From contig SIAZ01000168.1 of the NCBI GenBank assembly GCA_009695405.1, forward strand, positions 1 through 7,985: a stretch of DNA of 7,985 bases, read 5' to 3'. Below are positions 1 to 5,758 of the stretch, piece by piece. Position 1 is the stretch's first letter. Every line of letters begins with the position of its first letter. The DNA is from Pedosphaera sp. GTDB taxonomy: Bacteria; Verrucomicrobiota; Verrucomicrobiia; Limisphaerales; UBA9464. A model generated the notes under the pieces. That model worked only from the letters and a program-made list of their open reading frames with translations, searched no databases and was not told where the DNA came from. Position numbers and translations under genes: made by a program.

Positions 1-117
1 GGTGAACTTTTCTTTCTCAAGTTCTCCGAAGATCTTATCTCGATTTACGATGCGAGAGATGCAGTGATAATAGGAAATAGGGGCATCAGAAGCCCCCGTG
101 AATCGTCGTTGTCTCAT
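1..117 (-). CDS. Y1-type (IS200/REP-associated) transposase, N-terminal 39 codons, cut by window edge
   Basis: The reading frame starts at the ATG complementary to 115-117 and stays open to base 1, so only the N-terminus is present. It begins MRQRRFTGAS and contains YYHCISRIVNRDKIFG at about residues 16-31, followed by charged residues ELEKEKF. A short basic start, then YH-C-I/M-S-R-V/I-v-x-R and an F-G-x-x-E-K-E-x-F segment, is typical of the first strand of solitary Y1 transposases related to IS200/IS605 TnpA and REP-associated tyrosine transposases. These act on single-stranded DNA at hairpins. The HUH metal motif and catalytic tyrosine lie outside the window and cannot be checked, so whether the gene is intact is unknown. 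A good AAGGA ribosome binding site six bases upstream supports the start. The family assignment is from recalled sequence resemblance. Confidence 0.72.
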   Translation of the reverse strand, partial: MRQRRFTGASDAPISYYHCISRIVNRDKIFGELEKEKFT

Positions 118-123
118 GGTCTA

Positions 124-128
124 TCCTT
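124..128 (-). promoter_or_regulatory. Ribosome binding site of the Y1 transposase gene
   Basis: The minus strand reads AAGGA, then six bases, then ATG. This is the clearest Shine-Dalgarno sequence in the window and fixes the start of the left-edge gene at 117. Confidence 0.6.
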
Positions 129-171
129 GGAGTTCATTGCTTTAGCAAGCAGGTAGTATACGGACGGAAAC

Positions 172-193
172 CTGCGCCGAGTATCTGGCGCAG
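172..193. repeat. Perfect 7-bp inverted repeat (hairpin) in the Y1 transposase-nadA spacer
   Basis: The arms CTGCGCC (172-178) and GGCGCAG (187-193) are perfectly complementary around an eight-base loop. The hairpin lies about 55 bases upstream of the Y1 transposase start. Y1 transposases of the REP-associated type recognise small GC-rich hairpins flanking their genes, so this could be such an element. No second copy is visible in the window. It has no T-run, so it is a poor intrinsic terminator on either strand. The rest of the 118-409 spacer is AT-rich near nadA, with no convincing promoter or binding site. Confidence 0.4.
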
Positions 194-409
194 ATCTATC
201 AGTGCGGGACCCTACTGCTTCAGAATAGAACTAGGAATGGGCACTTGGCGCCTAGGGGAGGAGCGGGCTAAGGAAGAAATCGCTGCAATTTTCTATTTCT
301 CCCCTGTAAAAATGGTTTTTCAGAAGCTGTATCCGATTTTCGACTGCTGTTTTTAGCTTCAAAGGCTCTCGTCCTTGGCACCAGCGGATTCCCAGCATAG
401 CCTAGGCGA

Positions 410-1411
410 ATGCTTACTGCGCTGGAACAGCAACCTGCCGCCGTTCGAAAGGCCTTACCGCCCGAGCGATTGGATTTCTTATCTCGCGAGATCCTAGATC
501 TGAAGAGGAAGTACAATGCCGTAATTTTGGCACATAACTATCAAGTGCCAGAAATCCAAGATATCGCTGATTATGTGGGCGATTCATTAGGATTATCGCA
601 ACAAGCGGCCGCGACGAGCGCCGATGTAATTGTCTTCTGTGGCGTGCATTTTATGGCAGAGACAGCTAAGATTTTAAATCCGAGGAAGAGAGTTTTGTTA
701 CCGGATTTGGACGCGGGTTGTTCGCTAGAGGAAAGCTGTCCAGCGGAAAGTCTTCGGCGCTTGCAGTCGACCAATCCGAATTTTTACACCATTGCCTATA
801 TTAATTGTTCAGCTGAAGTGAAGGCTCTGAGTGATTGTATTGTGACCAGTGGTAATGCGGTAAAAATCGTTCAGCATGCACCCAAGGACAGGGATCTTTT
901 GTTTGTGCCAGACGAGCATTTAGGCGGTTGGGTGATGGAACAAACTGGACGGCCTATGACTCTTTGGAAGGGGAATTGTTATGTTCATATTGAATGGACA
1001 CATCAAGCTATTGTAAGGATTCGCGATCGTTTTCCTGGAGCTCCATTGGTGGCTCACCCAGAGTGTCCGAAGGCAGTTCGTCTTTTGGCGGATGTGGTGT
1101 GTTCAACTGAGAAGATGGTGACGTGGTGTCAAGCATCCAGAGCAAAAGATATAATTATTGCGACAGAAGCAGGGATGTTGCATCGATTAAAGAAGGAGTG
1201 TCCGGGCACAAATTTTATTCCAGCACCGACCGATCGATGTGCCTGTAACGAGTGCCGTTTTATGAAAATGAACACGCTTGAAAAGCTCCATGATTGTTTG
1301 CTTAACCAATCACCTCAAATTGAACTCAGCCCCGAGATTCTTGAGCGGGCACTCCATCCCATTGAACGGATGTTGGAGATTAGTGCGTTGCCCCTAGAAA
1401 ATGCAGGTTGA
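410..1411 (+). CDS. nadA: Quinolinate synthase NadA
   Basis: This cytoplasmic [4Fe-4S] enzyme condenses iminoaspartate with dihydroxyacetone phosphate to quinolinate, the second step of NAD synthesis from aspartate. The 333-residue length suits the family. Visible family motifs are ILAHNYQVPEIQDIADYVGDS (about 39-59), VIVFCGVHFMAETAKIL (73-89), LLPDLDAGCSLEESCP (96-111), YINCSAEVKALSD (130-142), VPDEHLGGW (166-174), WKGNC (186-190), AHPECP (215-220) and the C-terminal CACNECRFMKMN (277-288). By recalled alignment the three cluster ligands are Cys104, Cys190 and Cys282. ATG 410 is the first start after an in-frame TAG at 398-400; only a weak AGG precedes it. Neither nadB nor nadC lies beside it, so it looks like a stand-alone gene. 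It converges on the next gene with a 28-base gap. Confidence 0.97.
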   Translation: MLTALEQQPAAVRKALPPERLDFLSREILDLKRKYNAVILAHNYQVPEIQDIADYVGDSLGLSQQAAATSADVIVFCGVHFMAETAKILNPRKRVLLPDLDAGCSLEESCPAESLRRLQSTNPNFYTIAYINCSAEVKALSDCIVTSGNAVKIVQHAPKDRDLLFVPDEHLGGWVMEQTGRPMTLWKGNCYVHIEWTHQAIVRIRDRFPGAPLVAHPECPKAVRLLADVVCSTEKMVTWCQASRAKDIIIATEAGMLHRLKKECPGTNFIPAPTDRCACNECRFMKMNTLEKLHDCLLNQSPQIELSPEILERALHPIERMLEISALPLENAG

Positions 1412-1439
1412 GGTTTAACGGTCGCGAACGGAGTGGTTT

Positions 1440-2312
1440 TTATTTTGGCTGAAGCGTCGGTAGCGATTTGCTTTCTGGAAAGTCGATACGATGCCGGCGC
1501 AGTAGGGCATCTGGATCATTGGGAAGTATATAAATTTTCTGGCGCAGTCGTTTGCTTTCACCCGGTTTTAAGCCATCGATTAGTGGGTCACTGTGCAGGC
1601 AGACATAGACGCCTTCAAAGAGTTCAAAAGTACGGTCGCTGGCGATAGCGAGAATCCATTGATCATCAGCAGAGAAACATCCAATCAGCCCGTTTTTGAC
1701 GGGATTTCGTGCGACAGGGCGGGGGTTGGCGTCGGTTTCACGACTTGATTGCGGTAAAAAGACTTGGCCACCGGTGTAGAGGGCACGGGTGGTACGTTCC
1801 ATGTCACTGAGTAAAGTGAGACCCTTAGGGGTGAAAACGAAGCTGCGTCGGGTGTAGGAGAATTGGTCGCAACCGGTGAAGGCAGCGACTCGAACGCAAG
1901 CCGGTTGGAACCACTGAATATTCCACTCTTGAGTGCCTCGATTGGTGAGAAGGAAGTTAAAATCTAAGCCGTCGTCGCGCACGATGACTTCGTGAAAGAC
2001 TTCGACATTCGGTGGCACAAGGGTGCGAAAACGGAGTTCCGAACCATCAGGTGTTGCCTGCAGTAGTTCTGTGCGATGCGGGACACGGGTTTTGTCCCAG
2101 GAACGATCATGTCCACCGCTTCGGCAGAAGGCTTCTAAATACCAAATGTCGAGGCGGCCACTCGGCAATTTTGGATGGGTGACAGTGAGTAGAGTATTGG
2201 TCCAAGAGAGGGTGGAGGCGGCATAGGTTGAACGGAGGCAGAGGAGTAGAAGAGCGATGGCACGAAGTCCTTGAAGAAACCAAGGCGCAGGTTGAGAGCT
2301 GAGTAGAGACAT
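1440..2312 (-). CDS. Exported conserved protein of unknown function
   Basis: This 290-residue protein has an N-terminal signal peptide: a hydrophobic core AIALLLLCL at about 18-26, then RSTYAAS, with likely cleavage near residues 31-32. The mature part looks all-beta. Conserved-looking stretches are IWYLEAFCRSGGHDRSWD (about 56-72), EVFHEVIVRDDGLDFNFLLTN (104-124), NGLIGCFSADDQWILAIASDRTFELFEGVYVCLHSDP (207-243) and GLKPGESKRLRQKIYIL (247-263). The ELFEGVYVCLHSDP and KPGESKR segments resemble proteins I recall as common in Planctomycetota and Verrucomicrobiota without a named function. I see no catalytic signature. The fold suggests periplasmic or extracellular carbohydrate handling, but this is a guess. 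The ATG at 2312 lacks a clear Shine-Dalgarno sequence, yet the signal peptide directly after it supports it. It is divergent from the TIM-barrel gene. Confidence 0.85.
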   Translation of the reverse strand: MSLLSSQPAPWFLQGLRAIALLLLCLRSTYAASTLSWTNTLLTVTHPKLPSGRLDIWYLEAFCRSGGHDRSWDKTRVPHRTELLQATPDGSELRFRTLVPPNVEVFHEVIVRDDGLDFNFLLTNRGTQEWNIQWFQPACVRVAAFTGCDQFSYTRRSFVFTPKGLTLLSDMERTTRALYTGGQVFLPQSSRETDANPRPVARNPVKNGLIGCFSADDQWILAIASDRTFELFEGVYVCLHSDPLIDGLKPGESKRLRQKIYILPNDPDALLRRHRIDFPESKSLPTLQPK

Positions 2313-2462
2313 CTTAGGACGGATTGAGGCGGTCAGGGCGAAAAGGTGTTGACAGTTTTTAGATAGTACCGAAGGGAGCAGGGAATCAAGGTGAATGGAT
2401 GATGATTTGGGGTGAAAGAGAGTGAAGTCGGTGAGGTAAGATCATTTTTCAAGACTCACCGC

Positions 2463-2493
2463 TTGATCCGTGGCGGGGTTTGGGGCAGATAAC
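2463..2493 (+). promoter_or_regulatory. Weak candidate promoter of the TIM-barrel gene
   Basis: TTGATC (2463-2468) and GATAAC (2488-2493) each match four of six sigma-70 consensus bases, but with a 19-base spacer. They lie 17 bases before the ATG at 2511. The divergent spacer 2313-2510 must hold promoters for both flanking genes; no better pair was seen for either. Confidence 0.2.
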
Positions 2494-2510
2494 AGCAACA
2501 CGTTTCCATC

Positions 2511-3584
2511 ATGAGCAAAGCTCCCGTCAAAAAGACCGCCCCTGTTGCGGCCAACAATTATCCAAAACTCCATAATGCCATGTGGCCCGGGTTGGTCGGC
2601 AAGGGTGGGGAAGGTGCAGAACCCGCAATAGATCTAAACACCATGCTAGATTTGACAGCCAAGGCCGAAGTCAATGGAGTGAAGTTCGATGGGGTGGATC
2701 TGTTTCTCTACAACCCCCATGTGAGCATCGATATTGACGACGACGGTATTCAGCGTTTAGCCGAGAAGATTCAGAAAAGAGGGTTTGAAGTTGGGTCGGT
2801 GGTGGCTCCAGTTTGGTTTGACGGTTCTGCGATGGGGAATGAGACACAACGGGCGAACTGGGTTACGGCGGTAAGGAAGGCGTGTCGAATTGCCAAGCGT
2901 CTCCGAGAGCTTGGGGTACGACCCAACGGAATTGTCCGTATTGACACTGCTGCTCCGGTGACTGAATGGGACAAGGATCCGAAGGGGAACACCATGTTAA
3001 TTGCCAAGACATTTCGTGAGGGTGGAAAGGTAGCTAAAGAGCACGGAGAGCGTTTAGCAGCCGAGGGCGAGATTTGTTGGGGAGGAATGCAGTCGTGGAA
3101 GTTGATGTTGCAGACGTTGGAAGCGACCAATATGCCTAGGGTTGTCGGGTTTCAAGCGGATATGGCTCATACCCTCCTTTATACGCTGGGTTACAATGCC
3201 CCAGCAGCGCACCGGATCGTACCGCCCAATTTTCATTGGGAACCGGAAGTTTTCCACAAGGCAATGAAGAAGATGACCGCCGCCTTGCGGCCTTGGACTT
3301 TTGATTTTCATGTGGCGCAAAATGACGCGACAGTAAAGGGATCAGGCGACCATGAGAAGACAGGCAAGCACTGTTTGGCGACAGACCCTAACGGAAAACT
3401 AAATATTGCGCGTGACGCAGGCTATTGGATGCGGGATGACCTCGGAACAGTGACCAAAAAGTTCAAGCACATCTGTTGGGACGGTTGCATGTTCCCTAAC
3501 GATGTGATGACCAAGCCAGAGACTTGGAACAATATTTTAGCGTCAATGATTCAGGTGCGTGAAAATCACGGATGGCGGGCCTGA
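2511..3584 (+). CDS. Sugar-phosphate isomerase/epimerase-like TIM-barrel protein (xylose isomerase-like / AP endonuclease 2 fold)
   Basis: This 357-residue protein is probably a cytoplasmic metal-dependent sugar or polyol isomerase, epimerase or dehydratase. Evidence for the fold is a run of beta-strand ends with candidate metal ligands: GVKFDGVDLFLYNP (56-69), VGSVVAPVWFDGS (94-106), GIVRIDTAAP (140-149), LAAEGEICWGGMQSW with Glu185 or Glu187 (182-196), VVGFQADMAHTLLY with Asp217 (211-224), WTFDFHVAQND with His267 (262-272) and ICWDGCMFP with Asp324 (321-329). The first 17 residues (MSKAPVKKTAPVAANNY) are a Lys/Pro/Ala-rich tail outside the barrel, not a secretion signal. The exact substrate cannot be read from sequence. 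No Shine-Dalgarno sequence is evident before the ATG. The gene stands alone, divergent from the exported protein gene, and is followed by a strong stem-loop. Confidence 0.85.
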   Translation: MSKAPVKKTAPVAANNYPKLHNAMWPGLVGKGGEGAEPAIDLNTMLDLTAKAEVNGVKFDGVDLFLYNPHVSIDIDDDGIQRLAEKIQKRGFEVGSVVAPVWFDGSAMGNETQRANWVTAVRKACRIAKRLRELGVRPNGIVRIDTAAPVTEWDKDPKGNTMLIAKTFREGGKVAKEHGERLAAEGEICWGGMQSWKLMLQTLEATNMPRVVGFQADMAHTLLYTLGYNAPAAHRIVPPNFHWEPEVFHKAMKKMTAALRPWTFDFHVAQNDATVKGSGDHEKTGKHCLATDPNGKLNIARDAGYWMRDDLGTVTKKFKHICWDGCMFPNDVMTKPETWNNILASMIQVRENHGWRA

Positions 3585-3618
3585 AGGTCAGGCTGTTACT
3601 TCTAATTAAAATTAAATT

Positions 3619-3651
3619 CAACCTGACGGAGCGAGATTAGCCGTCAGGTTG
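3619..3651. terminator. Stem-loop terminator shared by convergent genes
   Basis: CAACCTGACGG (3619-3629) pairs perfectly with CCGTCAGGTTG (3641-3651) around an 11-base loop. It lies 35 bases after the TIM-barrel stop and 38 bases after the reconstructed stop of the glycosyltransferase pseudogene on the other strand. The flank at 3601-3618 is AT-rich; read on the minus strand it gives a U-rich tail after the stem. On the plus strand no T-run follows. It could therefore terminate the minus-strand gene intrinsically and protect the 3' end of the plus-strand transcript. Confidence 0.6.
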
Positions 3652-3688
3652 GTGACGTCTTAAGCGAGAATCAAGAGTGTGGGAGTTT

Positions 3689-4775
3689 TCAGGGTATTTT
3701 ACCAGCATCTCGCAGCATTTCGTAAAAGGTGGAAATCTCAGTGCTATGAATGGGATGTAAGGAGTAACCGCTTGACTTGATCCGATTCAAGGCCTGCCAA
3801 ACAAAGCTCTCCGTTTTTGCGGACTAAACTCTCGTTGCCAAGTTTGTCGGGCAGCGAGACATCGATTTGCAATCTCTTGAGGTGTTTTTGTTTCGAACCA
3901 ATCGATTAACAGCGCGGGGAGTTCAGGAATCTTAGATTCAGGGACACGAAGGATGAAATCGTCGTAGATGATAGTCTCTTCTCGAGGCAGTTGGCAGAAA
4001 TCAGATATCAGGATAGGGATTCGCCCCATAGCCATAGTTTCAAAGAAGCGGATTGAGTTCAGGCCAGCACCCCTTGGGCAACAAACCGTTAAGGATCTCT
4101 GAAGAGTTTGGATGTAATTTTGGCGACTTTCTTTCTGTTGCGCTGCAGAGAGATGACTAAAAAAAGCGTCTGTTGTTGAGACAAATACGTTTAGGTTTTG
4201 GGCTTGATTCAGAGCCTGAACCAAATCTGATCGACCTCTCCACGATTGAGTAAATCCGGTAAAACTGGTGTTATAGACAATTTGAGAATAGTCGGTGCTG
4301 CCCTCAATATCATCGACGACGAACGGGTAGGCCACGACATTGATGTCTGGATATTTCCTATGGACACTGGTGCGAAAAACGACGGCTTGGTTGCAGAGAG
4401 GAAACCACGTATCAGGGCCAATCAAAAAAAGACATGCTTCGACTCGAATTTTTCCCACAGGGGAAGGGTTTAAAAGTAGCTGTAAATGTAATCTAGGTTC
4501 TCGATTTGGGAGGTATCAACATCCGAAAAGAGGACCGGGAAAATGATGAAATCAGCTAAATCAGGGTCAGTGACCTTTCTATAGTATTCCCGATTCAGTG
4601 CCCGAATTGCGGGAAGTTATCGATAATGATGCTCATCGATCAGGCCACAATCAGCCACGTTATAAAAATATAAGTTAAGGCGAGAGTTCATGGCTCTAGG
4701 GAAGCGTGAGTGGTAGAGATGGACGATTTGGATCTTTGGTGAAGTAGAGGCGATTTGGTAGTATAAATAGTAAAA
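3689..4775 (-). pseudogene. Exostosin-family (GT47-like) glycosyltransferase, decayed by two stops and two frameshifts
   Basis: The only long open frame is 3787-4458, 223 codons from a GTG. It contains the exostosin-type core CPRGAGLNSIRFFETMAMGRIPILISD, then LPREETIIYDDFILRVPE. Family sequence continues beyond both ends in other frames. Upstream on the minus strand, KIQIVHLYHSRFPRAMNSRL...LIDEHHYR is stopped by TAA at 4617-4619. It continues LPAIRALNREYYRKVTDPDLADFIIFPVLF to a second TAA at 4470-4472, then LPLWEKFESKHVFF up to the T7 run at 4424-4430. One extra T there joins LIGPDTWFP in frame. At the 3' end, one extra A in the run at 3814-3818 turns the ending into KTESFVWQALNRIK...EMLRDAGKIP, stopping at TGA 3689-3691. 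The repaired product of about 350-360 residues fits the family. No start codon is recognisable; the open frame begins after TAG at 4776-4778. Such enzymes usually decorate surface polysaccharide. The 223-codon frame could still be expressed as a fragment, but I judge it non-functional. Confidence 0.82.
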
Positions 4776-4821
4776 CTATTCTAAAAACTTAAAAAGTGAG
4801 TTGTGGATCGAAGGTTTAGCG

Positions 4822-5757
4822 TTAAGAAGTCGACTGCAGGGCGCGGAATGAAGGCGTCAGATCTGTCGGGATTTCCGGCGTGGCGCCCGGTTGTGTGCAA
4901 ACATAAGAGGCGATATCACTCGTGCGGGAGAGGATTTCAGGTTCGCTCCAGTTCTTAATAAATCCAAGAATACAGGCGGCGGTGAAAGCATCTCCGGCAC
5001 CTACTGAGTCTCGTACGTGGACAGTTCGTCCTGCTTCGATAAACCAGTGTCCTTGCCTCGAGAGACGGCTCCCCGCCTCGCCGAGAGTGAGAATCACGGT
5101 GTTGATCTTGAAACGAGCGGCAAGAGATTCGATCTGTGCTTGGACTGAGGTGCCTAAACAAAAAAGTGCGTTGAGTAGAAGGAGTTCAGTTTCGTTGAGT
5201 TTGGGGATATGGATGCCCTCGAGAGAGTTTTCGATAAGAGAGCGATTATAAAAGGGAGCGCGGAGGTTGATATCACAAACGATGAGTTGAGACGCAGCGG
5301 CGTCATTGCGGAGAGTTTGGATGGCGTGTCGACTCCGAGGATTTCGTTGGGCCAAGGTGTCAAAGCAGAGAACACCGGCGGTTTGCGTCAAGCAACGTAC
5401 CGTGTCATTGGCTTCGAGGGCATCCCAAGCGACAGGGCTATGGATGTTGAATTCCGGTTGCCCTAAGGCATCGACGGTGACACCGACACTGCCTGTCGGG
5501 AGCTGAGGCTCCGAGGACACGCCAGTGATATTGACATCCCGCGCGGCGAGGCGACGTAAGGCTTCGCGTCCGCGTTCATCCGCGCCGACCCGAGATATCA
5601 AAACGCTCTGAGCGCCGAGGGCAGCGAGATGCACGGCCAGATTTGAGGGAGCGCCACCGAGTTGTGGTCCGGAGGGGAGAAGATCCCAGAGGAGTTCACC
5701 GATACAGACGATCGAAGTTGCCCAGTTCTGGGATTGGAGAGGGAAGAGCAGAGGCAT
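4822..5757 (-). CDS. PfkB-family carbohydrate kinase, probable fructokinase
   Basis: This 311-residue cytoplasmic kinase probably phosphorylates fructose with ATP. PfkB/ribokinase features in order are IVCIGELLWDLLPSG (16-30) with the sugar-binding acidic residue, the N-terminal signature GGAPSNLAVHLAALG (34-48), RVGADERGREAL (56-67), CDINLRAPFY (161-170), LNETE (187-191), TLGEAGS (224-230) near the nucleotide site, and DSVGAGDAFTAACILGF (250-266). Asp256 in GAGD is the catalytic base. GELLWDLLP and CDINLRAPFY are typical of the fructokinase branch. The start ATG at 5755-5757 follows the GH32 stop TAA (5759-5761) after a single base, so translation is very likely coupled; no independent Shine-Dalgarno sequence is clear. 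The upstream secreted fructan hydrolase supports fructose as the substrate. A ribose, ribitol or other ketose kinase is less likely. Confidence 0.93.
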   Translation of the reverse strand: MPLLFPLQSQNWATSIVCIGELLWDLLPSGPQLGGAPSNLAVHLAALGAQSVLISRVGADERGREALRRLAARDVNITGVSSEPQLPTGSVGVTVDALGQPEFNIHSPVAWDALEANDTVRCLTQTAGVLCFDTLAQRNPRSRHAIQTLRNDAAASQLIVCDINLRAPFYNRSLIENSLEGIHIPKLNETELLLLNALFCLGTSVQAQIESLAARFKINTVILTLGEAGSRLSRQGHWFIEAGRTVHVRDSVGAGDAFTAACILGFIKNWSEPEILSRTSDIASYVCTQPGATPEIPTDLTPSFRALQSTS

Positions 5758-5758
5758 C

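Noticed and set aside
268..516. Minus-strand frame of 82 codons overlapping the nadA start
   Set aside because: It overlaps nadA antisense, is low-complexity and basic, and has no start signal or recognisable domain.
2310..2320. Shared CCTAAGATG context at the starts of the exported protein gene and the fructokinase gene
   Set aside because: In the fructokinase case the TAA is the preceding stop codon, and the sequence has no Shine-Dalgarno character. Two occurrences are most simply coincidence.
2349..2354. Perfect TTGACA box on the plus strand in the divergent spacer
   Set aside because: No -10-like hexamer occurs 16-18 bases downstream (the sequence there is purine-rich), and it is about 160 bases from the TIM-barrel start, so it is probably chance.
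4766..4780. AATAGT/ACTATT inverted repeat with three-base loop after the fructokinase gene
   Set aside because: A six-base, entirely AT-rich stem is weak and expected by chance in this AT-rich spacer; I do not call it a terminator.
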